Shown here one piece after another: positions 17,609 through 27,000 of a stretch of DNA of 37,988 nt (positions are counted from its first letter, which is position 1; the number at the start of each line of letters is the position of its first letter). The stretch comes from Gammaproteobacteria bacterium. Lineage in GTDB: Bacteria > Pseudomonadota > Gammaproteobacteria > JAJFKO01. Below the pieces are notes generated by a model. It was given only the letters and a program-made list of their open reading frames with translations, was not told the origin of the DNA and made no database searches. The DNA is taken from contig JANQRR010000019.1 of the NCBI GenBank assembly GCA_028284465.1, positions 1-37,988 on the forward strand. Direction: 5' to 3'. A program made the position numbers and the translations under genes.

Positions 17609-19750
17609 TTATAACCTAACTATTCTGCGCACGGAAGGAATACGCCGGATCAAGCGCATTACTGTAGCAAGATGAGCACGATCTTTAACGGACATTGTCA
17701 CTTTAACATGATTAAAACGTCCATCGCTTTCACCCACACTCACATCTTCGATGTTGGCATCTCCTTGGGCAATCGAACTAGCAATCGCTGCTAATACGCC
17801 GCGACGATTGACCACTTCAACACGCACATCAACAGCAAATTCTCCTTCAATTTCATCTTCCCAGCGCACTGGAATAACATTATCAGCTTTTTTACGTAAC
17901 AGATCGGTGACTCGCCGACATTGTTCAGTATGCACTTGCAAACCTTGTCCTGACTGTAAAAATCCTACAATAGGATCACCAGGAATAGGATGGCAACACT
18001 TACTAAAACTCACCATCATGCCTTCACTGCCTTTAATTGACAGTAGGTTTTGTGATTTATCAACAGGCTCTGGTTGAGTTGGCGCAGGCTGAGTTGGGGG
18101 TTTGTCAATCCCCAGTAAGCGCCTTGCAACAATAACAGCAATTTGATTACCTAGACCAATATTTTCTAACAAATCATCAAAATTTTTGTAATCCATTTCT
18201 TGTAAAAAGTTATTAATATCAGTTTTAGTCAATGCTTTAATTGAAGACGATAAATCTGCTAACGCTCGATCTAATAAAAACCGACCTAAATTGATTGATT
18301 CTTCACGTCGCTGCTTCTTGATGTAATGGCGAATATTACTACGTGCTTTGCCTGTAACTACAAAATTAAGCCACGCGGGATTTGGCCGCGCTCCGGGTGC
18401 CGTAACAACTTCGATGGTTTGGCCACTAGTTAAATGTGTACTTAAAGGCGCTAAACGACGATCGATCTTTGCGGCAACACAAGTGTTACCAATATCTGAA
18501 TGCACCGCATAAGCAAAATCAACTGCGGTTGCGCCAGCAGGCAATTCAAAAATATTGCCACGCGGAGTAAACACATAAACTTCATCGGGAAATAAATCAA
18601 ATTTTACATTTTCAATAAATTCTAAAGAGCTTGCTGCGCTCTTTTGCATTTCTAGCAATCCTTTTACCCAATCTCGAGCACGCTTTTGCGCGTTATTTTT
18701 ATCATGATCTTCATCCGATTTATAACGCCAATGTGCTGCAATCCCACTATCGGCTAATTTATCCATTTCTTGAGTACGGATCTGTATTTCAATCGGAATA
18801 CCATAAGGTCCAAATAACGTTGTATGTAACGATTGATAACCATTAGCCTTAGGGATAGCAATATAATCTTTAAAACGCTCAGGCACCGGTTTATAAATGT
18901 TATGCACTACTCCCAATGCACGATAACAGGCATCTACTGTATCAACGATGAGCCTGAAAGCAAATACATCCATAATTTCAGAAAATGATAACCGTTTACG
19001 GCGCATCTTTTTATAAATCCCATAAAGATGTTTTTCTCGCCCCCATACTTTACATGTTGTTAAGCCGGCATTATGTAAATGTTCTTCAATGAGTTTTTTA
19101 ATATCAATTAATATTTCTTTATGATCGCCACGAGTACGGTGTGTTGCTGCATCTAAAACTTTATAGCGTAGCGGATAAAATGCAGCAAATCCTAATTCTT
19201 CCAACTCGATATGAAAACTATGCATCCCTAAACGATTAGCAATCGGCGCGTAAATTTCTAAAGTTTCGCGTGCAATGCGTCGCCTTTTGACTGCTGCCAA
19301 CGCATCTAACGTGCGCATATTGTGTAACCTGTCCGCAAGCTTGACTAGAATAATCCGAATATCTTGCACCATGGCCATCACCATTTTGCGAAAATTCTCT
19401 GCTTGCGCTTCTGCTTTGGTTTCAAATTTAATTTGAGTTAACTTGCTTAATCCATCGACCAATTCAGCAACTTGACTACCAAATTCTTTAGCCAACATAT
19501 CTTTTTCAACATGCGTATCTTCTAATACATCATGCAACAATGCCGCCATAATACTTTCTTTTTCCATATGCAGATCGGTGAGAATAAGCGCGACTGCAAC
19601 CGGATGAGTGATATACGGCTCGCCTGTTTGTCGTTTTTGACCCTCATGAGCTTTTTTGGCAAATAGATATGCCTTATGCACTTCTTCAACCTCATTCGGT
19701 TGCAGATAGCCCTCAAGCTCATGACGTAGTTTAGTAAAATAATCTTTCAT
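17609..19750 (-). CDS. spoT: Bifunctional (p)ppGpp synthetase/hydrolase
   Basis: Controls the alarmone (p)ppGpp. 713 residues with the full SpoT architecture: an intact HD hydrolase domain (His49, HD at 73-74, ED at 77-78), a synthetase domain with GREKHLYGIYKKM and the nucleotide stretch around DYIAIPKANGYQSLHT, EIQIRT at 321-326, a TGS domain (about 388-450), a conserved-Cys helical segment (SKCCHPIPGD), and a C-terminal ACT domain (about 640-713). RFKD at 292-295 is the version of that motif found in bifunctional Rel/SpoT enzymes rather than monofunctional RelA. It is separated from rpoZ by a 228-bp gap that probably holds its own promoter. Confidence 0.97.
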   Translation of the reverse strand: MKDYFTKLRHELEGYLQPNEVEEVHKAYLFAKKAHEGQKRQTGEPYITHPVAVALILTDLHMEKESIMAALLHDVLEDTHVEKDMLAKEFGSQVAELVDGLSKLTQIKFETKAEAQAENFRKMVMAMVQDIRIILVKLADRLHNMRTLDALAAVKRRRIARETLEIYAPIANRLGMHSFHIELEELGFAAFYPLRYKVLDAATHRTRGDHKEILIDIKKLIEEHLHNAGLTTCKVWGREKHLYGIYKKMRRKRLSFSEIMDVFAFRLIVDTVDACYRALGVVHNIYKPVPERFKDYIAIPKANGYQSLHTTLFGPYGIPIEIQIRTQEMDKLADSGIAAHWRYKSDEDHDKNNAQKRARDWVKGLLEMQKSAASSLEFIENVKFDLFPDEVYVFTPRGNIFELPAGATAVDFAYAVHSDIGNTCVAAKIDRRLAPLSTHLTSGQTIEVVTAPGARPNPAWLNFVVTGKARSNIRHYIKKQRREESINLGRFLLDRALADLSSSIKALTKTDINNFLQEMDYKNFDDLLENIGLGNQIAVIVARRLLGIDKPPTQPAPTQPEPVDKSQNLLSIKGSEGMMVSFSKCCHPIPGDPIVGFLQSGQGLQVHTEQCRRVTDLLRKKADNVIPVRWEDEIEGEFAVDVRVEVVNRRGVLAAIASSIAQGDANIEDVSVGESDGRFNHVKVTMSVKDRAHLATVMRLIRRIPSVRRIVRL

Positions 19751-19866
19751 ACTTTTATTATGCGCAAAATTTCATATATTTAGCAACTGTGGCAGTAAAT
19801 CAACAAGATAAAACGTGGGAATCACTCACACATACTATTATGAATCATTTAATATAGATATTTTTT

Positions 19867-19912
19867 GCACGTTTTTGGAACCAAATATGTGAAAATCAGC
19901 ACATTTTTGGAA
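19867..19912. repeat. Direct repeat in the spoT upstream region
   Basis: GCACGTTTTTGGAA (19867-19880) recurs as GCACATTTTTGGAA (19899-19912), 13 of 14 bases alike, with starts 32 bp apart (about three helical turns). It lies in the 228-bp gap between rpoZ and spoT, which otherwise holds no gene that I can see. Confidence 0.5.
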
Positions 19913-19978
19913 TGAGAACCATATAAAATAGTAGACTTATGCCACAAAAATATGGACTCAATGAGGTGTCAAAAACAA

Positions 19979-20491
19979 CTAATCCTTAGATTTATCGCTA
20001 TCCTTATCTTTTTCCTGAGTTTCTTGCTTGTTTTCTGCATCGGTTTCGTCTTTAGTTTCGTCTTTGGTTTCATCTTGAGACGTTGCTGGTGCAGCAGTTA
20101 CTGGAGGTGATAGAGGCACCGTTAGCTTAGATTCGACTTTAGGCATCGTTTGCTCAGTATTTTGTTCTTGTTTGGCTTTAGCAACACTTTCCAAAGTAAT
20201 CCCGCCAGTAGCGAAGGTAGGAGCTGGCGCAGCAGTAGCGGTAGTAGCAACGGTTGGCTGCTCAGGCTCAGCAGGTACAGGGGCTGCGTTAGGATCACAA
20301 ATTTCACCATCCTTAACAAAACCTGCGGCAATTTCACGTAATGCAATCACTGCTGGCTTATCGTTATTTGGCGGCACCAGTGGATCAACACCCGTTGTAG
20401 CTAACTTACGCGCGCGCTTGGTAGCGACCAATACTAAATGAAAACGATTATCAACGTGTTGCAAACAATCTTCTACAGTTACTCTAGCCAT
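19979..20491 (-). CDS. rpoZ: RNA polymerase omega subunit with long acidic C-terminal extension
   Basis: The omega subunit assists RNA polymerase assembly and is part of a ppGpp-binding site. The N-terminal core is clear: [20 protein letters not shown], then [11 protein letters not shown] and [13 protein letters not shown] (about 1-58). It is 170 residues instead of the usual 80-100: after about residue 70 comes an Ala/Pro/Thr-rich linker and a highly charged Lys/Asp/Glu tail, including DETK repeated by 12-bp DNA units. AGAGGTAA lies upstream of the ATG. It sits between gmk and spoT as in other gammaproteobacteria, though a MITE-like element separates it from gmk. Confidence 0.92.
   Translation of the reverse strand: MARVTVEDCLQHVDNRFHLVLVATKRARKLATTGVDPLVPPNNDKPAVIALREIAAGFVKDGEICDPNAAPVPAEPEQPTVATTATAAPAPTFATGGITLESVAKAKQEQNTEQTMPKVESKLTVPLSPPVTAAPATSQDETKDETKDETDAENKQETQEKDKDSDKSKD
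20042..20076. repeat. 12-bp tandem repeat in the rpoZ tail, about three copies
   Basis: Units GGTTTCGTCTTT, AGTTTCGTCTTT and GGTTTCATCTT run in tandem and encode successive Asp-Glu-Thr-Lys units on the minus strand. The repeat is in frame, so slippage could lengthen the charged tail without disrupting the omega core. Confidence 0.8.
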
Positions 20492-20592
20492 GATTTACCT
20501 CTTTTCGAATAGCTCATGATTATAACAGATTTATCCAAGCACTCAACCAGTTAGAACCTATTTAAAATCCGCCAGCTCAAGGTAGATTTAAG

Positions 20593-20704
20593 AACCTGTG
20601 GTCAAATTAGGATTTTTGCTGACAGACAAGGCGAATTAGCTTCGAGCAGCACAGAAGATGATTCAACGCAGTATGTCAGCAAAAATACAATTTGATCTCA
20701 GGTT
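20593..20704. mobile_element. MITE-like element with about 32-bp terminal inverted repeats and 5-bp target duplication
   Basis: Left end 20593-20624 and right end 20674-20704 are near-perfect inverted repeats: shared blocks AACCTG / CAGGTT, TCAAATT / AATTTGA and ATTTTTGCTGACA / TGTCAGCAAAAAT, broken only by two short mismatched spacers. The 49-bp middle has no coding capacity. Both flanks carry TTAAG directly abutting the ends (20588-20592 and 20705-20709), as expected for a 5-bp target-site duplication. The right flank includes the gmk stop codon, so insertion occurred at the very end of gmk. No second copy is seen in this window, and I cannot name the parent transposase. Confidence 0.75.
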
Positions 20705-21322
20705 TTAAGCCAATAATTCTGCTAACAACTTAGCTTGCCGACATTGCTGCGATGTCTGCAGCAAGTTTTGGGCATGAATAATGGTTTCTATATCTGCCAC
20801 TGCCGTTGCAAAATCATCATTTATCACTAAATAATCGAACTCTCGATAATGTGAAATCTCTTGGCTTGCCAGGGCCATACGCTGATTAATGACTTCAGGA
20901 TCATCTTGAGCACGAGCACGCAAGCGTGTCATTAGTTCGGCTTTAGAAGGCGGCAAAATAAAGATGTTTATACAATTAACGTAACGTCGTTTAACTTGAG
21001 TTGCTCCTTGCCAATCAATTTCTAATACAACATCTTTGCCCGCTTGTAACTGTTCTTCAACCCATGCTCGTGAGGTTCCATAATAATTACCAAACACGGT
21101 TGCATGTTCAATGAATTCATCTTCCGCCACCATTTTTTCAAATCGCTGCTGATCAACAAAATGATAATCTATCCCATCTTGTTCACCAACACGTTGCTCA
21201 CGAGTAGTATGAGAAATTGATACCACTAAATTCGGCATAAGTTTCACTAACTCTTTTACTAAACTCGTTTTACCGGCGCCAGATGGTGCCGCAATAATAA
21301 ATAAAGTTCCAGCTTTTTGCAT
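20705..21322 (-). CDS. gmk: Guanylate kinase
   Basis: Phosphorylates GMP to GDP using ATP; essential for guanine nucleotide supply. 205 residues, typical. Seen: P-loop APSGAGKTS (12-20), SISHTTREQRVGEQDGIDYHF for GMP binding, the EFIEHATVFGNYYGTS segment, LEIDWQGA, and the lid region RLRARAQDDPEVINQRM. AGGTG precedes the ATG. It follows yicC after 51 bp. The stop codon lies within the flanking duplication of the MITE-like element, leaving the reading frame intact. Confidence 0.97.
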   Translation of the reverse strand: MQKAGTLFIIAAPSGAGKTSLVKELVKLMPNLVVSISHTTREQRVGEQDGIDYHFVDQQRFEKMVAEDEFIEHATVFGNYYGTSRAWVEEQLQAGKDVVLEIDWQGATQVKRRYVNCINIFILPPSKAELMTRLRARAQDDPEVINQRMALASQEISHYREFDYLVINDDFATAVADIETIIHAQNLLQTSQQCRQAKLLAELLA

Positions 21323-21373
21323 ATTTCACCTATTTTAACTTCACTCACTCAATATCTTATGTATACCATTGTT

Positions 21374-22237
21374 TTAAACTATATTTTGGATCTGTTCACG
21401 CATTTGCTCTATCAATACTTTTAATTCGACAGTAACTAATGTCATATCACTTGCCATCGACTTAGATGCAATAGTATTAGCTTCACGATTAAGTTCTTGC
21501 ATTAAAAAGTCTAAGCGTCGCCCAATCGCGCCTGATTGTTGTAACACTCGCTTTACTTCTTTTATATGTGCTTGTAAACGATCAAGTTCTTCAGCCACAT
21601 CAAGCTTTTGCGCCAAAATCACTAACTCTTGTTCAAAACGATTTGGATCAATTGTTTCTACTAATTCAGCAACACGCTCTTGCATTTTCTTTTGTAGCCC
21701 AGCAAGGATTGCTGGTACTTTCGTCTTGATTTTAGCAACTTCTTCATCCATCTTTACAAGTCGTGCTGTCAACACTTGTTGTAATTCAGCTCCTTCTTGC
21801 TCGCGCACTGCAATGAGTTTAGTTAATGCTTGTTGCAAACCAGCTAACACCGCTTGTTTTACTAATGTTAGATCGTGATCTTTAAGTTGGATTAAGCCAT
21901 GCCACGATAATAAATTGGCAACATCAATATTGCTACCTTGAGGAAAATAACGCGATAATTGTTGATGTACTTGCGCTAACTGTTGTGCTAACGCTTCATT
22001 GAGTTGTAACTGGCTTGTTGTGCCTTCAGTCTGTACGCGTAAAGTAACTTCAACTTTGCCGCGATAGAGTTGTTTACGGATCTGCTCACGCACCAAACTT
22101 TCTAATTCACGCAATGATTCTGGTAACCTCACATTCACTTCTAAATACCGATGGTTAACTGTGCGGATCTCCCAAATAGCGCTACCCCAATTGCCTTGAC
22201 ACTGCTCACGGGCAAATGCTGTCATGCTTTGAACCAT
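21374..22237 (-). CDS. yicC: YicC/YloC-family endoribonuclease
   Basis: A 287-residue YicC family protein; E. coli YicC has been reported to be an endoribonuclease that helps degrade the small RNA RyhB. Seen: family N-terminus MVQSMTAFARE, EIRTVNHRYLEVNVRLPE, a helical middle rich in Glu/Gln, and the C-terminal block GRRLDFLMQELNREANTIAS followed by LKVLIEQMREQIQNI. It is divergent from rph across 88 bp and upstream of gmk, as in many gammaproteobacteria. Confidence 0.93.
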   Translation of the reverse strand: MVQSMTAFAREQCQGNWGSAIWEIRTVNHRYLEVNVRLPESLRELESLVREQIRKQLYRGKVEVTLRVQTEGTTSQLQLNEALAQQLAQVHQQLSRYFPQGSNIDVANLLSWHGLIQLKDHDLTLVKQAVLAGLQQALTKLIAVREQEGAELQQVLTARLVKMDEEVAKIKTKVPAILAGLQKKMQERVAELVETIDPNRFEQELVILAQKLDVAEELDRLQAHIKEVKRVLQQSGAIGRRLDFLMQELNREANTIASKSMASDMTLVTVELKVLIEQMREQIQNIV

Positions 22238-22287
22238 TTTTATTCACTCACTCTCGTTTGATCCATACCCAAATTGTAAAAAAAGCG

Positions 22288-22293
22288 TATAAT
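22288..22293 (+). promoter_or_regulatory. Candidate -10 element for rph
   Basis: TATAAT, 32 bp ahead of the rph ATG in the divergent yicC/rph gap. No standard-spacing -35 is evident (TTGATC at 22258 is 24 bp away). Confidence 0.4.
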
Positions 22294-22325
22294 CTACCCC
22301 AACCAAATCATTTAGTGAGGCCAAC

Positions 22326-23072
22326 ATGCGACCAAGTAACCGCGATTTTAATCAACTTCGTGATATCACTATCACCCGTAATTATACCAAACATGCGGAA
22401 GGTGCCGTACTGGTCGCGTATGGTGACACTAAAGTACTATGCACTGCAAGTATTAAAGATAATGTCCCACGCTTCCTGCGAGATTCTGGTCAAGGTTGGA
22501 TAACTGCAGAGTACGGCATGTTGCCACGCTCGACTCATGCGCGCATGGATCGTGAAGCTGCGCGTGGCAAACAAGGTGGCCGCACCCAAGAAATTCAGCG
22601 TTTGATCGGGCGCTCATTACGCGCTGCAGTTGATCTCAAGCTTTTGGGAGAAAATACCATCACCATCGATTGTGATGTGATCCAAGCCGATGGGGGCACA
22701 CGCACTGCTGCCATTACTGGAGGTTGTGTCGCTCTTGCCGATGCCATTACTCATATGCACGCCCATAAAATGATCAATAAAAATCCTCTGCAACATTTGG
22801 TTGCCTCGATCTCCGTAGGGATCTACCAAGGCCAACCTATTTTAGATCTCGATTACCAAGAAGATTCTAACGCCGAAACTGACATGAATGTCGTTATGAA
22901 TGATGTGCAACGTTTCATTGAAGTGCAAGGCACTGCCGAAGGCCAAACTTTTGCAATAGATGAATTGAATGCTATGTTGACGCTCGCGCAAGAAGGCATA
23001 GCAACCATCATTGCCAAACAGAAACAAGCGTTGGGATTAGTCAATGATAGTCAAACAACAATTACGAACTAA
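22326..23072 (+). CDS. rph: Ribonuclease PH
   Basis: A phosphorolytic 3'-5' exoribonuclease trimming tRNA 3' ends; 248 residues. Seen: [18 protein letters not shown] at the N-terminus, [26 protein letters not shown], the RNA-binding [16 protein letters not shown], and [18 protein letters not shown] with the phosphate-binding GGTR and following residues. GTGAGG lies 5 nt upstream of the ATG. The C-terminus appears full length, unlike the frameshifted gene of E. coli K-12. Convergent with the nuclease gene, 9 bp apart. Confidence 0.97.
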   Translation: MRPSNRDFNQLRDITITRNYTKHAEGAVLVAYGDTKVLCTASIKDNVPRFLRDSGQGWITAEYGMLPRSTHARMDREAARGKQGGRTQEIQRLIGRSLRAAVDLKLLGENTITIDCDVIQADGGTRTAAITGGCVALADAITHMHAHKMINKNPLQHLVASISVGIYQGQPILDLDYQEDSNAETDMNVVMNDVQRFIEVQGTAEGQTFAIDELNAMLTLAQEGIATIIAKQKQALGLVNDSQTTITN

Positions 23073-23081
23073 ACATAATAA

Positions 23082-23858
23082 TTAAAATTTCAAGTCATAA
23101 TCAACCGTTAACGGTGCATGATCTGAAAAGCGTTCGTCACGATAAATATTTACCGCTTTGATTTTCGATCGTAATTTTGGCGTAACCACTTGATAATCGA
23201 TCCGCCAACCTACATTTTTATCCCAAGCTCTGCCGCGATTCGACCACCATGTGTATTGATGAGGTTCTTGATTAAGCTCACGAAATGCATCAACGTAACC
23301 AATTTTTGTGAATACTTTATCGAGCCAAGCACGTTCTTCAGGCAAACAGCCTGACGTTTTTTGATTACTCGTCCAATTTTTTATATCAATTTGTTTATGG
23401 ACAATATTCCAATCACCACAAATAATGTATTCACGTGTCTCACGCCGCTGTTGGCGCAAACGTTTTTCATAATGTTGCATGAATTCATATTTTAATGCTT
23501 GGCGTTCATCACCACTCGAACCTGACGGCAAATAGATTGAAGCAATGCTTAACTTACCAAAATCGACTTGAATATATCGACCTTCATCATCGGCACACGA
23601 CCAACCTAAACCATTGATGATCCGATCAGGTTGCGCACGAGTGTAAATAGCAACACTGCTATAACCTTTTTTCTCGGCGGTAAAATAATAATAATGATAA
23701 CCTGGTGGATAAAACACTGGATCGGCTAACTGATGCTGATGTGCCTTGACTTCCTGCATACAAATAACATCAGGCCGTTGATGTTTCACCCATGTGAACA
23801 AGCCTTTATTAGCTGAAGCACGAATACCGTTAACATTGATTGTGACAACTCGTAGCAT
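23082..23858 (-). CDS. Exonuclease III-family protein at the crc locus, catalytic residues intact
   Basis: An endonuclease/exonuclease/phosphatase-fold protein, 258 residues. From memory the whole length resembles Pseudomonas Crc (blocks LPSGSSGDE, REYI.CGDWN, KNW, PEERAWLD, GWRIDYQV.TP, HAPL.VDYD), and the place next to rph, yicC and gmk matches the Pseudomonas crc locus. Unlike Crc, which has lost nuclease residues, this protein keeps the ExoIII set: Asn8 and Asn10, Glu36 in MQEVK, Tyr109, Asp149 and Asn151 in GDWN, Asp221 in RIDYQ, and Asp246/His247 in SDH. It is therefore probably an active Mg-dependent AP endonuclease/3'-5' exonuclease (xthA-type). AAGGA lies upstream of the ATG. Confidence 0.92.
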   Translation of the reverse strand: MLRVVTINVNGIRASANKGLFTWVKHQRPDVICMQEVKAHQHQLADPVFYPPGYHYYYFTAEKKGYSSVAIYTRAQPDRIINGLGWSCADDEGRYIQVDFGKLSIASIYLPSGSSGDERQALKYEFMQHYEKRLRQQRRETREYIICGDWNIVHKQIDIKNWTSNQKTSGCLPEERAWLDKVFTKIGYVDAFRELNQEPHQYTWWSNRGRAWDKNVGWRIDYQVVTPKLRSKIKAVNIYRDERFSDHAPLTVDYDLKF

Positions 23859-24047
23859 AGTTATTCCTTAAATGACCATCAAATTAATTTACACAAAAAA
23901 TCAGAATGTGTTATTATAATACTCTCTGTTATACAAATAAAATAAAAATTGAATAATCAACAGTAATTTTATTCACTTTAACATTCAACAAATTTCAAAT
24001 CTCTGTATGCTAGTTTGTTTTAATCATTAAAAATGGAGTTTTTGACG

Positions 24048-27000
24048 ATGCGACGACGTAAAACTAGACAACGAAAAACATCAGGCTCGGAAGAATATCG
24101 TTCTATATATACTATGTATTTAAGTTATGATTATGACGGCTACGACTGTTCCGAAAATGATTCTATTGAACTCATCATTTTAGAAATTAAAACCTGGATA
24201 GAACACCAAAGAGATAATCGCAGAGTTAATTATAAAAATTACTTTCATCTATTAGCAAAGCTGTGGAGTTTATTAAAAAATACTGAGCAACTTACACTTG
24301 CTGAAAGCAATGTGTTAATTAATTTTCTTTTAAAAGATATGTCAATTATAGAATCAAATATTTTTCAACAAAGTTGTGAAAACGATCTGCTTTTATCATT
24401 AATAAATCAAGATACGCAAAAATCAGTAGTTGGCAAATTTATGCTATTTTCTATTCCAAAACTTCATACTGATGGACAAGACTATTTATTTCGATTTCTT
24501 TTAGAAAGTTTACGTAATTCGAGTAAGCAAACTTTACCAAGCTGGGTATATCATGAAGGAATAATATTATTAGCTGAAGGCTCCAATACCAAAAAAAAGA
24601 CTCTTGTACGTGATTTTTATTTAAAAAAACTCTTAGAAGGCACATTTAATCAATACTGTTATGATGGATTAAAGTATATCCTCTTAAAGTTTTGCCCACC
24701 TGAGTACCGTCTCAAGTTTTTTAAAACTCTATGTGGGTATCTACAAGCCCATGGACACTGTCGAGTAAAACAAAAAAAAATCCAGCATCTTTTTATATTT
24801 ATTTACGATCATCTGGAAACAGAAGAAGAAAGAACAAGTATTTTCCAAAAAATCATAATACCTATGATTGATTCAACAAACATATATGTACGTCAATCTT
24901 TAGCAGAAATTTTAGAACAAATGAAAGTTCTGCCGGAAGCAGGGTGGGAATTATTATATGAGCTTAGCAAAGATAGTGAAAGTGAAGTTAAGCGATTTGC
25001 TGACAGTGTTCTGGCTAATCTTGCAAGAACTGCCAGAACAACCAATAGTCCACTTACACCGCGCAAATCTAAAAAAGGTAATTCAACTCACCAAAAATTA
25101 AAAAGAAAACCAAGGCCAAGAGTCTCACGAAAAAAATACCAAATAGCAGAAAAATTTGAGCATGATTTGAATGCTATTTTCAGTGAATACACAAATCAGT
25201 TAGATAAAGAAAGTTTAAATCTAAGAACTTCACAAAAACAGTTTCAAAAACCACAGCAAGAACTAAATGAATTCAAAAGAACTATTAATCCCACTAATTT
25301 AAAACAAATCTGTATTAGTTGCATCAACCATGAAAACCGATATATAAGAGAATATTCTTGGGATAAATTACAAACAAGATATCTATCAGGCAACGCCACT
25401 AATAAAGATAAAAAATCCTGGATCAATATTATTTTTGCTGCTTTTAAAAGAAAAAACTTCGTTTTAACGGAGCACGAATTTATCGATCATATTTTCCATA
25501 AGTTAAAACCTATCAAGATATTAGCTCCTATTTTAATATCAAAAATATTAGGCTTATTAAAAAATACTACTGACATAGATTATAGGGAATGGATTAACCT
25601 TTTACGTTCATTGCTGTCTGTAGATATTGACAAGACTTATGTTAAAAGAATTACTGATGACTATAAAGCAATGATAAATGGAAAACGACATACATTTTCT
25701 GTTAAAAGAGTGATTTTAAACAATATTACTTCTATACAATGGTTTTATCCAGATAGCTTAACGATGGTAATGTCTGTTCTTGTTGATATAACATATCATC
25801 CTGATAATAGGCTTAGAAGTATGGCATATAATATCATATCCAATCAATTATCTAGCATTGCTGAAATTGAAAATTTAACATCTGATTTTTTCACAACTCT
25901 AGGGCATATAAATATACGCTATAATAGAATTTATCACGAAGGTTATGATAATCTCTATGCGATGCTTGAGCAGTTACTTGGTTATCTTGTCCATATCATT
26001 GCACGTTCGGGAAATACGCCTCAAGGATCATATGCCATTAATACACTGGCTAAAATAATTAAAGATAGTTCTACTTCTTTTACTGCAATATGCACATGTA
26101 TACTACTTGATAATTATGGAATTGACTCATTAAATAGTCTAATTGATCTACAAAAATTGATAGCAAAAAAAATACAAGAATACCCTAAATGCTCTGTAAA
26201 TGAAGAATATAAATATATAGATACGTTGATTCGTCAAAATAGACTTAATGCAGCGAATGATCGTATCTTAGAATTAGAAGAACACTATATATTTCTTCCG
26301 CTATCAATTTTTTTTAAAGCAGAAATAAAATTTAAACAGAAACATTTCAGTGAAGCTATTGAACTATACAATAGTTTTTTAATGGATAACCCTTATTACA
26401 TTCAAGCAAAAAAAAGGATTTATCAATGTTACCAAAAAATGGGAGCATTTCATGCTGCGAATAAAATAGAACAAGAAATTCATTTTATGAGCCCTAGGCT
26501 AGAGTTATCTACCCATCAAGACAATATAACTCCTCTAGAACCTGGTAATATCAAGATATTAGAAGAGAGTATCGCTATTGCCGAGTTTGAACTTGAAAAA
26601 TTTAATCGAGATGCACTTAGACTGATCCATAATGATACTATTAATAATGAAGAAACTAAAAACCGTATAGAAGTAAAATTTAAAACGCTAAAAGAAAATT
26701 TAAAACAATGTTTTGGCGAAACTGTTATTACAGAAGTTTTTGATAGACCTCCGAAGCTAGACTGGGAAAAGTTAAAGTTAATAGATTATCCACATCAACT
26801 GCCACGTTACATGCAAGATATCTTTATGGGGATTTTGCATGTAGTACTTCCAAAACATTCAATTCAATACTATAGAACTTATCACAATTCAGTTGAAAGA
26901 ATGAGATCCTTAGATGCGCATATTACTAAGAGCCACATATGTGATTTTGTTGAGGAAAAAAATCCCGTTAAATTTTTAAAAACAAAATTTGAAGTTATGA

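Noticed and set aside
20172..20441. Plus-strand Ala/Gly-rich frame opposite rpoZ
   Set aside because: It is a shadow of the Ala/Pro-rich tail codons of rpoZ, with no ribosome-binding site.
20593..20704. Simple rho-independent terminator of gmk
   Set aside because: The loop is 49 nt, there is no U-tract, and the flanking TTAAG duplication fits a mobile element better.
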